Positions 20,509 through 34,876 of a stretch of 64,000 nt of DNA are shown here, piece by piece. The position numbers and the translations under genes were made by a program. Below the pieces are notes generated by a model that made no database searches, was not told the DNA's origin, and worked only from the letters and a program-made list of their open reading frames with translations. The stretch spans positions 744,001 to 808,000 of the forward strand of contig NZ_QXJI01000001.1 of NCBI RefSeq assembly GCF_003586305.1. The letters are read 5' to 3'. The first letter of the stretch is position 1, and each line of letters starts with the position of its first letter. This stretch comes from Cognatilysobacter tabacisoli. Its GTDB lineage: Bacteria > Pseudomonadota > Gammaproteobacteria > Xanthomonadales > Xanthomonadaceae.

Positions 20509-21393
20509 ATGCGCCCCGCCGACCACTCCGCCTACGAACGCTACCTGCCGTGGAAGCGCACGGTCGAAATCGGCTACTGGGTCGTCCTGACCCTGATCAA
20601 CGCCATCGGCAACAGCATCACCGTGGCGATGGACGTGCGCCGGGTCGACCTGGATTTCGCGACGTGGGAGCCGGTGGTCTGGGAGACCAGCAGCGGCGTG
20701 GTGATGCTGGCGCTGATCCCGGCCGTCGTCTGGTTCAGCCGGCGATTCCCGCTGCACTGGGACACGCTCCGGCGGGTGCTGCCGTGGCACGTGCTCGGCA
20801 GCGTCGTGTTCTCGGTGGCGCACGTCCTCGGCATGGTGGCGCTGCGCAAGCTGGCCTACGCGACCCAAGGCCTGGACTACCCGTTCGGGCCGTGGCCGTC
20901 GGAGCTGTTCTACGAGTACCTGAAAGATGTGCGCTCCTATGCCGGCATGGTCGCCACGATCGAGATCTACCGGCTGCTGCTGCGGCGGTGGCAGGGCGAG
21001 GCCAGCCTGCTGGCGGCGCCGGACGAGGGCGAGCCGCTCGAGCCGGTCGAACGCCCGGAGCGGTTCCTCGTGCGCAAGCTGGGGCGGGAGTTCCTGGTCG
21101 CGGCGGCGGACATCGAGTGGGCGCGGGCGTCCGGCAACTACGTCAACCTGCGCGTGCGCGGCCACGACTACCCGCTGCGCAGCACGATCGGCGGCGTCGA
21201 GGCCAAGCTCGACCCCGCGCGGTTCGTCCGCATCCATCGCAGCTACATCGTCAACCTCGACCAGATCGGCTCGATCGAGCCGCTCGACAGCGGCGACGCG
21301 CGGGTCCACCTGCGCGAGCCCGGCAGCGGGCCGCTGCCGTGCAGCCGCCGCTATCGCGACGGGCTGCGCGGGCGCGCCGGCGTCGGTGGCTGA
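20509..21393 (+). CDS. rpfD: RpfD-like LytTR-family membrane transcription regulator
   Basis: A 294-residue regulator with an N-terminal membrane region (about four hydrophobic helices between residues 20 and 165) and a C-terminal LytTR DNA-binding domain (about 185-285). The LytTR part shows FLVRKLGREFLVAAADIEWARASGNYVNL in part, the YPLRSTIGGVEAKL segment and FVRIHRSYIVNLDQI. Position between recJ and prfB and the LytTR domain match RpfD of the xanthomonad rpf cluster. LytTR proteins bind direct repeats and often control exopolysaccharide or virulence genes. It is divergent from the acyltransferase gene, which may be a target. Confidence 0.85.
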   Translation: MRPADHSAYERYLPWKRTVEIGYWVVLTLINAIGNSITVAMDVRRVDLDFATWEPVVWETSSGVVMLALIPAVVWFSRRFPLHWDTLRRVLPWHVLGSVVFSVAHVLGMVALRKLAYATQGLDYPFGPWPSELFYEYLKDVRSYAGMVATIEIYRLLLRRWQGEASLLAAPDEGEPLEPVERPERFLVRKLGREFLVAAADIEWARASGNYVNLRVRGHDYPLRSTIGGVEAKLDPARFVRIHRSYIVNLDQIGSIEPLDSGDARVHLREPGSGPLPCSRRYRDGLRGRAGVGG

Positions 21394-21424
21394 ACGCAGC
21401 GGCCAACCGCCGCGCCGGGCTTGC

Positions 21425-21430
21425 TAGAAT
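21425..21430 (+). promoter_or_regulatory. Putative prfB -10 element
   Basis: TAGAAT within TTGCTAGAATCG lies 35 bp before the prfB ATG and matches the core found upstream of carA. No convincing -35 element is visible. Confidence 0.4.
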
Positions 21431-21465
21431 CGCCGGTTCATCCGCGCCACGGCAGCCAAACGGAC

Positions 21466-22594
21466 ATGATCGAACTCAATCCCGTCCGCCAGCGAATCGC
21501 CGACCTGACCGGTCGGCTGGATTCGCTGAGGGGGTACCTTTGACTACGACCAGAAGGTCGAACGTCTCGAGGAAGTAAACCGCGAGCTGGAAAGCCCGGA
21601 CGTCTGGAACAACGCCGAACGCGCCCAAGCCCTCGGCCGCGAGCGCTCGTCGCTCGAAAAGGTCGTCGACGGCATCCGCACGCTGAAGGAAGGCCTCGTC
21701 GGCGCCGGCGAACTGCTCGAGCTGGCCGAAATGGAAGACGACGAGGGCACCGCGCTCGCGGTGGTCGACGACGTCGAGCGCTACGCCAAGGACGTCGAGA
21801 AGCTTGAGTTCCGCCGCATGTTCTCCGGCCAGATGGACGGCGCGAACGCGTTCGTCGACATCCAGGCCGGCGCCGGCGGCACCGAGGCCCAGGACTGGGC
21901 CGAGATCCTGCTGCGCATGTACCTGCGCTGGTGCGAGTCGCGCGGCTGGAAGACCGAGCTGATGGAAGTCAGCGGCGGTGACGTGGCCGGCATCAAGTCG
22001 GCGACGCTCCGGGTCGAGGGCGATTTCGCCTACGGCTGGCTGAAGACCGAGACCGGCGTGCACCGGCTGGTGCGCAAGTCGCCGTTCGACTCCGACAACC
22101 GCCGGCACACCAGCTTCACCTCGGTGTTCGTGTCGCCGGAAGTCGACGACAACATCGACATCGAGATCAACCCGGCCGACCTGCGCACCGACGTGTACCG
22201 GTCGTCCGGCGCCGGCGGCCAGCACGTCAACAAGACCGAGTCGGCGGTGCGCATCACCCACATCCCGACCAACATCGTGGTCGCGTGCCAGACCGGCCGC
22301 AGCCAGCACCAGAACCGCGACAATGCGATGAAGATGCTGGCGGCCAAGCTGTACGAGCTCGAGATCCAGAAGCGCAACGCCGAGCGCGATGCCGTGGAAG
22401 CCACCAAGTCCGACATCGGCTGGGGCAGCCAGATCCGCAACTACGTGCTCGACCAGAGCCGCATCAAGGACCTGCGCACCGGCATCGAGCGCAGCGATAC
22501 GCAGAAGGTGCTCGACGGCGACCTCGACGAGTTCGTCGAGGCCAGCCTGAAGGCCGGCCTCGAGGCCGGCTCGAAACGCAGCGACGCCGTCTGA
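21466..22594 (+). CDS. prfB: Peptide chain release factor 2, made by programmed +1 frameshift
   Basis: RF2 terminates translation at UGA and UAA. The gene is read as join(21466..21540, 21542..22594): 25 codons from the ATG at 21466 end in an in-frame TGA at 21541, and skipping one base continues as [12 protein letters not shown], giving about 375 residues. The shift site has the usual parts: an internal Shine-Dalgarno-like AGGGGG, three bases, CTT and TGAC. The catalytic GGQ motif is present in [15 protein letters not shown]. Because of the shift, frame-naive gene calling would place the start as late as 21731. It is followed by lysS after 115 bp. Confidence 0.97.
21529..21544 (+). promoter_or_regulatory. 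Programmed +1 frameshift site of prfB
   Basis: AGGGGGTACCTTTGAC: a Shine-Dalgarno-like AGGGGG, three bases, the slippery CTT codon and a UGA stop in the poor context UGAC. When RF2 is scarce, termination at UGA is slow and the ribosome slips +1, so RF2 autoregulates its synthesis. Confidence 0.95.
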
Positions 22595-22709
22595 CCCGAC
22601 GGGCCTCCCGCGGGTGGCCCGCCGCTTCTTTGCCCCGCGCCCGGGCCTCGCCCACACTGCACGCACCGCCTGCCCCGGACCCGGGGCCGCGCCCACCAGA
22701 CCCGATGCC

Positions 22710-24230
22710 ATGACCGACGACCTCCAGCCGCCGCACGCCGACGAGAACTTCCTGATCGCCGAGCGCCGGGCCAAACTGCGCGCGCTGCGAGGGCAGGGCA
22801 TCGCGTTCCCGAACGACTTCCGCCGCGCACACTACGCAGGCGACCTGCAGGCCGAATTCGCCGACGCCGACCGCTGGACCGGCGAGGCGCTCGAAGCGGA
22901 GGGCCGCCGGGTCGCCGTGGCCGGCCGCGTGCTGCTGAAGCGGGTGATGGGCAAGGCCAGCTTCGTGCAGATCCAGGACGAATCGGGCCGCGTGCAGCTG
23001 TTCCTGCAGTCGAACGCGCTCGGCGATACCTACGAGGCCTTCAAGGGCTGGGACGTCGGCGACATCGTCGGCGCCGAAGGCACATTGACCCGCACCCGCA
23101 CGGGCGAACTGTCGGTGAAGGCCGAGGCGTTGCGCCTGCTGACCAAGGCGCTGCGCCCGCTGCCGGACAAGTTCCACGGGCTCAGCGACGTCGAACAGCG
23201 CTACCGCCAGCGCTACGTCGACCTGATCGTCTCGCCCGAGGCGCGCGAGGTGTTCGTCAAGCGCAGCAAGATCATCCGCGCGATGCGGGAGTGGCTCGAC
23301 ACCCGGCGCTTCCTCGAGGTCGAGACGCCGATGATGCATTACATCCCCGGCGGCGCCACGGCCAAGCCGTTCGTGACCCACCACAACGCGCTGGACCTGC
23401 AGCTGTACCTGCGCGTCGCGCCGGAGCTGTACCTCAAGCGCCTCGTCGTCGGCGGCCTTGAGCGCGTCTACGAGATCAACCGGAACTTCCGCAACGAGGG
23501 CGTGTCGACCCGGCACAACCCCGAGTTCACGATGCTCGAGCTGTACGAGGCGTATGCCACGTACACCGAGATCATGGACCTCACCGAAGGGGTGATCCGC
23601 GACGTCGCGGCGCAGGTGCTCGGGTCCACCGCAGTCGAGTGGGACGGCCAGGCGATCGACCTGGGGCCGGCATTCCGGCGCTGGTCGATGATCGACGCGG
23701 TGCTCGAACACAATCCGGAGATCGCGCGCGACGACCTGCGCGACCTCGACCGGATGCGCGCCCACTGCGCGCGCCTGAAAATCGGCGTCAAGCCGTCGTA
23801 CGGCTGGGGCAAGCTGCTGCTGGAGGTGTTCGAGAAGACGGTCGAACACACGCTGGTGCAGCCGACCTTCATCACCGACCACCCGGTCGAGGTCAGTCCG
23901 CTGGCCCGCGCCAGCGACCGCGACCCGGAGCTGACCGACCGCTTCGAGCTGTTCATCGGCGGCAAGGAGCTGGCCAACGGCTTCAGCGAGCTCAACGACC
24001 CCGAAGACCAGGCCGCGCGGTTCCAGGCGCAGGTCGACGCAAAGGAGGGCGGCGACGACGAGGCCATGCACTTCGACGCCGACTACATCCGCGCGCTCGA
24101 GGTCGGGCTGCCGCCGACCGGCGGGCTGGGCATCGGCATCGACCGGCTGGTGATGCTGCTGACCGATTCGGCGTCGATCCGCGACGTGCTGCTGTTCCCC
24201 TACATGCGTCCGGAAGCGCACGGCGCCTGA
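22710..24230 (+). CDS. lysS: Lysyl-tRNA synthetase, class II
   Basis: LysS charges tRNA-Lys. The 506-residue protein has an N-terminal OB-fold anticodon-binding domain (about 60-150, with [18 protein letters not shown]) and the class II catalytic domain: motif 1 near [11 protein letters not shown], motif 2 in [23 protein letters not shown] (quoted in part) and motif 3 [14 protein letters not shown]. The ATG at 22710 is chosen because [16 protein letters not shown] is the usual start. Position between prfB and rpfG is the xanthomonad order. Confidence 0.97.
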   Translation: MTDDLQPPHADENFLIAERRAKLRALRGQGIAFPNDFRRAHYAGDLQAEFADADRWTGEALEAEGRRVAVAGRVLLKRVMGKASFVQIQDESGRVQLFLQSNALGDTYEAFKGWDVGDIVGAEGTLTRTRTGELSVKAEALRLLTKALRPLPDKFHGLSDVEQRYRQRYVDLIVSPEAREVFVKRSKIIRAMREWLDTRRFLEVETPMMHYIPGGATAKPFVTHHNALDLQLYLRVAPELYLKRLVVGGLERVYEINRNFRNEGVSTRHNPEFTMLELYEAYATYTEIMDLTEGVIRDVAAQVLGSTAVEWDGQAIDLGPAFRRWSMIDAVLEHNPEIARDDLRDLDRMRAHCARLKIGVKPSYGWGKLLLEVFEKTVEHTLVQPTFITDHPVEVSPLARASDRDPELTDRFELFIGGKELANGFSELNDPEDQAARFQAQVDAKEGGDDEAMHFDADYIRALEVGLPPTGGLGIGIDRLVMLLTDSASIRDVLLFPYMRPEAHGA

Positions 24231-24290
24231 GTTGTCGCAACGCCTTGTGCGACCCGGCGCGACGGGTGCCTATTCACGATTGCGCGCGGT

Positions 24291-25400
24291 ATGCTGCGGG
24301 CGAACCCGGTCCTCGCGCCGCTGCATGGTCCAGACGCCCGCGTGAATGTCGTCATAGTTGATGATCAGACTTCGGCGCGCACGATGCTGCGCCACATCAT
24401 CGAGGACATCGCCTCGGAGCTGAACGTCTTCGACTTCGGCGAGCCCGAGGCGGCGATGGCCTGGTGCGAGTCCAGCCAGCCCGACCTGCTGCTGCTCGAC
24501 TACCGCATGCCCGGCATCGACGGGCTCGAATTCGCGCGCCGCTTCCGGCGCATGCCGATGCACCGCGACATCCCGATCATCCTGGTCACCGTCGTCGGCG
24601 ACGAGCCGATCCGTCAGGCCGCGCTCGACGCCGGCGTGATCGACTTCCTCGTCAAGCCGGTGCGCCCGCGCGAACTGCGCGCCCGCTGCCGCAACCTGCT
24701 GCAGTTGCGCCAGCAGTCCGAGAACGTCAAGCAGCGTGCGCTGTCGCTCGAGCAGCGCCTGCTGGCGAGCATGCACGAGGTCGAAGAGCGCGAGCGCGAG
24801 ACGCTGTCGCGGCTGGCGCGCGCGATCGAATACCGCGACGCCGGAACCAGCGCATACCTCGAGCGCATGGCGCGGATCGCGGGCCTGATTGCCGAACAGC
24901 TCGGGATGTTCGAGGACGAGGTGCGGATGATCGAGCTGGCCGCGCCGCTGCACGACATCGGCAAGATCGCCATCCCGGACGCGGTGCTGCTGAAGCCGGG
25001 CCCGCTCGACGAGGCCGAGACCGCGATCATGCGCCGGCACCCCCGCATCGGCCACGAGCTGCTCAGCGGCAGCCAGAACCGCTTCATCCAGACCGGCGCG
25101 ACGATCGCGCTGCGCCACCACGAGCGCTACGACGGCAGCGGCTATCCCGACGGGCTGGCCGGCGACGAGATCGCGCTGGAGGCGCGCATCGTCGCGGTCG
25201 CCGACGTGCTCGACGCGCTGGTCTCGCCGCGCCCGTACAAGAAGGCGTGGGACCTCGACAGCGCGCTCGGCTACCTCTACGCGCAGCGCGGCCGCCTGTT
25301 CGACCCGCGCTGCGTCGATGCGCTGATGCGCGGCCGCTCGCGGCTCGAAGAGATCTGCCTGCAGTTTTCCAAGAGCGTGGCGCGCCCCGGCATCGACTAG
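24291..25400 (+). CDS. rpfG: Two-component response regulator RpfG (cyclic-di-GMP phosphodiesterase, HD-GYP)
   Basis: RpfG receives phosphate from RpfC on sensing DSF and hydrolyses cyclic-di-GMP. Counting from 24291 (369 residues), the receiver domain has the acidic pair at 24-25, phospho-acceptor Asp70 in LLLDYRMPG and the conserved KP at 122-123. The HD-GYP domain has HD at 221-222 (HDIGKIAIPD), HHE at 276-278 and GYP at 284-286. The true start may be the GTG at 24342 (VNVVIVDDQ), since the first 17 residues look unconserved and a TATGCT hexamer overlaps the ATG. It is 3 bp from rpfC, so the xanthomonad gene rpfH is absent. Confidence 0.97.
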   Translation: MLRANPVLAPLHGPDARVNVVIVDDQTSARTMLRHIIEDIASELNVFDFGEPEAAMAWCESSQPDLLLLDYRMPGIDGLEFARRFRRMPMHRDIPIILVTVVGDEPIRQAALDAGVIDFLVKPVRPRELRARCRNLLQLRQQSENVKQRALSLEQRLLASMHEVEERERETLSRLARAIEYRDAGTSAYLERMARIAGLIAEQLGMFEDEVRMIELAAPLHDIGKIAIPDAVLLKPGPLDEAETAIMRRHPRIGHELLSGSQNRFIQTGATIALRHHERYDGSGYPDGLAGDEIALEARIVAVADVLDALVSPRPYKKAWDLDSALGYLYAQRGRLFDPRCVDALMRGRSRLEEICLQFSKSVARPGID

Positions 25401-25403
25401 CCG

Positions 25404-27584
<2,181 letters not shown>

Positions 27585-27605
27585 TCCAGCGTCAGCGCGG
27601 GCCGA

Positions 27606-28493
27606 TCAGGCCCCGCAGGCGGCACCCTGGCGGCGGTACTGCGCGCGCACCAGCCGTTCCATCGTGCGCAGCGACTTCTCGCCCAGGCGCAGCGCCGTGT
27701 CGACCCACACCTCGGTGATGTCCATCATTTCCTGCAGCGTCACCGGCTGCGCCATGTCGCGGACGCGGTGCATCGCGGCGCGGGCGTGCGGGATGCGACG
27801 GTTGGCGCGGATGACCTCGTCGACCGCGTCCATGCCCTGGCCCTTCGGAGCGAGAACGTCGACCAGCCCCATCTTGTAGAGCTCTTCGGCGGCGAACACG
27901 TTGCCCTCGAGCATCAGCTTTTCTGCCTGGCGCGGCGCGATGCGCTTGCACAGGAACGAATACGCGCCCATGCCCGGGAACAGGTCGAACAGCACCTCCG
28001 GCAGGCCCATCAGCGCGCCTTCCTCGGCGACGATCGTGTGGCAGCTGAGCGCCGCCTCGAACCCGCCGCCGAGCGCGTCGCCCTGGACCAAGGCGATGCT
28101 GTGTGCACCGGCGTCGATGCCGACGTGGAACGCGTGCACGCCGCGGACGCACTGGCGTGCGTAGGCCATCAGGCCCTCGCGGTCGCCGCGACGGATCAGC
28201 TGGCAGAACAGCTCGAGGTCGCCGCCGAGGTTGAACACGTCGTTGTCCGACGCCAGCACGACGTGCGGCAGCTTGTCGCCGCGGCGCAGGTTGGACTCCA
28301 GGCGCAGCCGCGCGCCGAGGTTGCGCTGGTAGTCGAGGATGTCGTCGACCAGCTGGGTCGAGAAGCAGGCGCGGCCCGGGGACGCCACGAGGTTGGCGTG
28401 CATGTGGCACCAGAACACGCTGCGCTCGGTGTCTTCGGTGGTGCGCAGGGTGTCGTAGGACTCGGTGCGGTAGAACGGCTGAACGACTGACAT
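27606..28493 (-). CDS. rpfF: DSF synthase RpfF (crotonase/enoyl-CoA hydratase family)
   Basis: RpfF makes the cis-2-unsaturated fatty-acid signal DSF through its dual dehydratase and thioesterase activity on 3-hydroxyacyl-ACP. The 295-residue crotonase-fold protein has the two glutamates essential in Xanthomonas RpfF, here Glu146 in GDALGGGFEAAL and Glu166 in GLPEVLFDLFPGMG, with the same 20-residue spacing. The oxyanion-hole segment is LASDNDVFNLGGDLELF. GGAGA lies about 10 bp before the ATG. It has its own promoter and lies downstream of a terminator after rpfB, so it can be expressed independently. Confidence 0.97.
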   Translation of the reverse strand: MSVVQPFYRTESYDTLRTTEDTERSVFWCHMHANLVASPGRACFSTQLVDDILDYQRNLGARLRLESNLRRGDKLPHVVLASDNDVFNLGGDLELFCQLIRRGDREGLMAYARQCVRGVHAFHVGIDAGAHSIALVQGDALGGGFEAALSCHTIVAEEGALMGLPEVLFDLFPGMGAYSFLCKRIAPRQAEKLMLEGNVFAAEELYKMGLVDVLAPKGQGMDAVDEVIRANRRIPHARAAMHRVRDMAQPVTLQEMMDITEVWVDTALRLGEKSLRTMERLVRAQYRRQGAACGA

Positions 28494-28579
28494 GGCGAAG
28501 TCTCCGTAGGGAAGTGCCGTCCCGGCCGGTCGCTGCTACGGGACGACAAAGGGGTGCTGCTCTGGGCGTCCGACAATCG

Positions 28580-28610
28580 ATTCTATGCGCCTAAAAGGAA
28601 ACGCCCGCAA
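28580..28610 (-). promoter_or_regulatory. Putative rpfF promoter
   Basis: On the minus strand TTGCGG (28610-28605), a 19-bp spacer and TAGAAT (28585-28580) precede rpfF by about 85 bp. The -35 lies inside the downstream arm of the rpfB terminator stem, so termination and initiation signals overlap. Confidence 0.5.
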
Positions 28611-28630
28611 GGCGCGGGGCCTGGCGGGCG
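28591..28630 (-). terminator. Intrinsic terminator of rpfB
   Basis: On the minus strand CGCCCGC (28630-28624) pairs with GCGGGCG (28608-28602) across a 15-nt loop and is followed by TTTCCTTTTAG. This has the form of a Rho-independent terminator between rpfB and rpfF. Confidence 0.65.
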
Positions 28631-28669
28631 CGGGCAGGTCGGTCGGGCCGGGGCAGCTGCCCCTGGGCG

Positions 28670-30349
28670 TCACCCTGCGGCGGGCGGGTCCCGGAGCTCG
28701 CGGCGCAGGATCTTGCCGACGTTGGTCTTGGGCAGTTCGGTCCGGAACTCGACGAATTTCGGGTGCTTGTAGCCGGTCAGGTTCTCGCGGGCGTGGGCGC
28801 GGACCTGGTCGGCCGTCAGCGCCGGGTCCTTCTTGACGATGACCACCTTGACGGCCTCGCCCGACTTCTCATCCGGCACGCCGACCGCGGCCACCTCGAG
28901 GACCCCCGGCATCATCGCGATGACGTCCTCGATCTCGTTCGGGTACACGTTGAAGCCCGAGACCAGGATCATGTCCTTCTTGCGGTCGACGATATAGAAG
29001 AAGCCCTGCTCATCCATGCGGGCCATGTCGCCGGTGTGCAGCCAGCCTTCGTTATCGATGACGTTGGCCGTTTCTTCGGGCCGGTTCCAGTAGCCCTTCA
29101 TGACCTGCGGGCCCTTGATGCACAGCTCGCCGACTTCGCCGACCGGCAGCATCCGGCCGTCCTCGTCCTTGACGCAGGCGTCGGTCGACGGGATCGGCAG
29201 GCCGATGGCGCCGTTGTAGTCCGGCAGGTCCATCGGGTTGATGCACGCGGCGGGCGAGGTCTCGGTCAGGCCGTAGGCCTCGACGAGGGTCACGCCGGTG
29301 ACCTGCTTCCAGCGCTCGGCCACCGCGCGCTGCACGGCCATGCCGCCGCCGAGGGTGAGGTGCAGGTGGGAGAAATCGACCTCGTCGAAGCCCGGGGTGT
29401 TGAGCAGGCCGTTGAACAGCGTATTGACGCCGGTGATGGCCGTGAAGGGGATCTTCTTGAGCTCCTTGACGAAGCCCGGCATGTCGCGCGGATTGGTGAT
29501 CAGGTAGTTCAGTCCGCCGAACTTCATGAAGACCAGTCCGTTCGCCGTCAACGCGAAGATGTGGTACAGCGGCAGCGCGGTGACGATGATCTCCTCGCCC
29601 AGCTTGACGTTGGTGCCGACCCACGCCGCAGCCTGCTGCATGTTCGCCACCATGTTGCGGTGGGTCAGCATCGCGCCCTTGGCCACGCCGGTGGTGCCGC
29701 CGGTGTACTGCAGGAACGCCACGTCCTCCGGCGCGCTCTGCACGTCGGGCAGGGCATGCATCTGCCCGAGGGTCAGCGCGTCGCGGAACCGGATCGCGCC
29801 CGGGATGTCGTAGTCGGGCACCATCTTCTTCACGTGCTTGAGCACGAAGTTGACGATCGAGCCCTTCGGGAAGCCGAGCATGTCGCCCAGGCCGGTGGTG
29901 ATGACCTGCTTGATCTGCGTGTCGGCGACGACTTCCTGCACCGTCGTGCCGAAGTTGTCGAGGACCAGGATGGCGCTGGCGCCGGAATCGACGAGCTGGT
30001 GCTTGAGCTCGCGCGCGGTGTACATCGGATTGACGTTGACGACCGTCAGACCCGCTCGCAGCACGCCGAACGTGGCGATCGGGTACTGCAGGCAGTTGGG
30101 CATCATGATCGCGACGCGATCGCCCTTCTTGAGCTTGAGCTCGCCGAGCAGGTAGGCCGCGAACTGCCGGCTGAGGCGGTCGACCTCACCGTAGGTCAGC
30201 ACCTTGCCGAGGTTGGCGAAGGCGGGGCGATCGCGGTACTTCTCGATCGCGTTCTCGAGCACCGACACGATCGACGGGAACTCCTCGACGTCGATCGTCG
30301 GCGACACGCTCGCCGGGTACTGCGCCAACCACGGACGTTCCAGACTCAT
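28670..30349 (-). CDS. rpfB: RpfB-type long-chain fatty acyl-CoA ligase (FadD family)
   Basis: RpfB activates fatty acids to CoA thioesters and in xanthomonads contributes to DSF turnover and fatty-acid recycling. The 559-residue protein shows the AMP-binding motif [18 protein letters not shown], the second signature [17 protein letters not shown], the GWLHTGDMA motif and the C-terminal lysine motif [15 protein letters not shown]. It is cytoplasmic or peripheral to the membrane. AGGGGA lies just before the ATG at 30349. It is upstream of rpfF on the same strand and divergent from the lipoprotein gene. Confidence 0.95.
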   Translation of the reverse strand: MSLERPWLAQYPASVSPTIDVEEFPSIVSVLENAIEKYRDRPAFANLGKVLTYGEVDRLSRQFAAYLLGELKLKKGDRVAIMMPNCLQYPIATFGVLRAGLTVVNVNPMYTARELKHQLVDSGASAILVLDNFGTTVQEVVADTQIKQVITTGLGDMLGFPKGSIVNFVLKHVKKMVPDYDIPGAIRFRDALTLGQMHALPDVQSAPEDVAFLQYTGGTTGVAKGAMLTHRNMVANMQQAAAWVGTNVKLGEEIIVTALPLYHIFALTANGLVFMKFGGLNYLITNPRDMPGFVKELKKIPFTAITGVNTLFNGLLNTPGFDEVDFSHLHLTLGGGMAVQRAVAERWKQVTGVTLVEAYGLTETSPAACINPMDLPDYNGAIGLPIPSTDACVKDEDGRMLPVGEVGELCIKGPQVMKGYWNRPEETANVIDNEGWLHTGDMARMDEQGFFYIVDRKKDMILVSGFNVYPNEIEDVIAMMPGVLEVAAVGVPDEKSGEAVKVVIVKKDPALTADQVRAHARENLTGYKHPKFVEFRTELPKTNVGKILRRELRDPPAAG

Positions 30350-30541
30350 CGAGATCCCCTCTCCCTAGCGCGTTTCGGGCCGCCCGCGTGCCGATGCGGA
30401 GGCGTACGTTGTCGGTTCGATTGGAGCATAGGCTCTAGGGGCTGGCAAGGCAGAACGATCGCGTGGCGAGGCCTCGCTGCGGCTTCCGTGGATGGCGCGG
30501 CGCGCGGTAGCGTGGCGGCCTCGCCTCGAGTTGGAACGCCC

Positions 30542-30985
30542 ATGCCGCCGATCGGTCTTCGTTGCTTCCTCCTTGCGCTCGCCTTCGCCATCGCCGGCCT
30601 TTCAGGGTGCCGCGGCACGCCGCCCGAGGCGCAGCTGCGGGCGCAGATGCAGCGCGTGCAGGACGCGCTCGAAGCGCGTGACGTCGGCGGCCTGCGCGCC
30701 GTGCTCGCCGACGACTTCGTCGGACCCGAGGGCCTCGACCGTGCGGGTGCCGCACGCCTCGCCCAGGGCGCGTTCCTGCGCTACCGCGACGTCGGGCTGA
30801 CCATTGGGCCGCTCGACATCATGCTGCGCGACGACTTCGCGACCGTCCGGTTCACTGCGGCGGCGCGCGGCGGGGCCGGTGGCCTGCTCGAGCAGTCCGC
30901 GCAGGTGTACGACGTCGAGACCGGCTGGCGCCGCATCGACGACGAGTGGCTTCTGACCAGCGCCCGGTGGGAGCCCAAGCTCTAG
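30542..30985 (+). CDS. Small lipoprotein with NTF2/SnoaL-like (DUF4440-like) domain
   Basis: A 147-residue exported protein. The N-terminus MPPIGLRCFLLALAFAIAGL followed by SGC is a lipoprotein signal with the lipid-modified Cys at 23. The mature part (AQMQRVQDALEARDVGGL, then VLADDFVG, then a beta-rich region ending DEWLLTSARWEPKL) has the layout of the cone-shaped NTF2/SnoaL fold. Function is unknown. It lies between rpfB and acnA in the rpf cluster, where xanthomonads also carry a small uncharacterised gene. A TAGCGT -10-like hexamer lies about 30 bp upstream. Confidence 0.75.
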   Translation: MPPIGLRCFLLALAFAIAGLSGCRGTPPEAQLRAQMQRVQDALEARDVGGLRAVLADDFVGPEGLDRAGAARLAQGAFLRYRDVGLTIGPLDIMLRDDFATVRFTAAARGGAGGLLEQSAQVYDVETGWRRIDDEWLLTSARWEPKL

Positions 30986-31686
30986 GCGAGCGGCGTCGGT
31001 TTGCGGCCTTTCTTGGTTCCGGTTGGGTGACGGCGGACCGGAGCGACCCGCAGCCTACCGGCCCGCGCCGGCGCGAACGCCCTCGCGCACTGCGCGAGGG
31101 CAGGGCGTCCGCCGCTCGCGAAACTCAGGCGATGCTGCGGCTGGCCAGCTGACGCAACACGTAGTGCAGCAGGCCGCCGTGGCGGGTGAGGCCCGGCGCT
31201 TGCGGACCATCGGTCCGCGCCGGCGCGAACGCCCTCGCGCACTGCGCGAGGGCACGGCTTCTGCAGCTCCCGAAACTCAGGCGAGGCTGCGGCTGGCCAG
31301 CTGACGCAACACGTAGTGCAGCAGGCCGCCGTGGCGGGTGAGGGACGGCGCTTGCGGACCATCGGTCCGCGCCGGCGCGAACGCCCTCGCGCACTGCGCG
31401 AGGGCAGGGCTTCAGCTGCTCGCGAAACTCAGGCGATGCTGCGGCTGGCCAGCTGACGCAACACGTAGTGCAGCAGGCCGCCGTGGCGGGTGAGGGAGGG
31501 CGCTTGCGGACCATCGGTCCGCGCCGGCGCGAACGCCCTCGCGCACTGCGCGAGGGCAGGGCTTCAGCTGCTCGCGAAACTCAGGCGATGCTGCGGCTGG
31601 CCAGCTGACGCAACACGTAGTGCAGCAGGCCGCCGTGGCGGGTGAGGGAGGGCGCTTGCGGACCATCGGTCCGCGCCGGCGCGAAC

Positions 31687-31709
31687 GCCCTCGCGCACTG
31701 CGCGAGGGC
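31687..31709 (-). terminator. Hairpin at the 3' end of acnA
   Basis: A perfect 10-bp stem with a 3-nt loop (GCCCTCGCGC-ACT-GCGCGAGGGC), 24 bp beyond the acnA stop. There is no T tract; it probably acts as a transcript-end or stability hairpin. It recurs in each unit of the array. Confidence 0.5.
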
Positions 31710-31732
31710 AGGGCTTCCGCCGCTCCCGAAAC

Positions 31733-34495
<2,763 letters not shown>

Positions 34496-34510
34496 GGGGG
34501 GGGGCTCCCT
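34496..34510 (-). promoter_or_regulatory. acnA ribosome binding site with C9 homopolymer spacer
   Basis: On the minus strand the order is AGGGAG, nine C residues, ATG. The Shine-Dalgarno-to-start distance therefore consists wholly of a homopolymer that can slip during replication, changing the spacing and possibly translation efficiency. Confidence 0.8.
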
Positions 34511-34876
34511 GTGTGCGGGGACGGACGGCACCTGCGCAGGGCCGGGCGGGCGCTGCCGGTGGCAAGGGACATGGGGCCACGGGATTATCACGAAATCGCA
34601 TTCAGGTCGCGTGTAACCACGACCAAGGTCGAAGGCTCCGCGTTTCGAAACGGGCCGCAAACCCTTGTCGCAGAAGGCCTGCGGGCATGGCTCGGGTTTG
34701 CCCGCAGGCCCGTCGTCGGGCAAAATACGCACCCGGGATTGGCCGCCCTCCGAACGCACGCGCGTCGGCCGGCGTGGCTCCCGGTTCCTGTGTCGCCCTG
34801 TCTCCCGCGCACGCGGCCTCGCGGCCGCGCGTGGCGATGCGACGGGTGCCCTTCCGCCTCACCTGACGGGATTTCC
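34511..34876. other. Divergent acnA-acnB regulatory region with a 10-bp inverted repeat
   Basis: This 366-bp region lies between the two aconitase genes. It contains a perfect inverted repeat (GCCTGCGGGC at 34677-34686 and GCCCGCAGGC at 34700-34709, 13-nt spacer) that could be an operator or a stem-loop, a GATAAT hexamer on the minus strand (34589-34584) about 90 bp before acnA, and a CAAAAT hexamer on the plus strand (34731-34736) before acnB. No gene is seen. Confidence 0.5.

Noticed and set aside
24234-24253. Hairpin GTCGCA/TGCGAC after lysS as terminator.
   Set aside because: The stem is only 6 bp, with no T tract, and the rpfG start follows closely.
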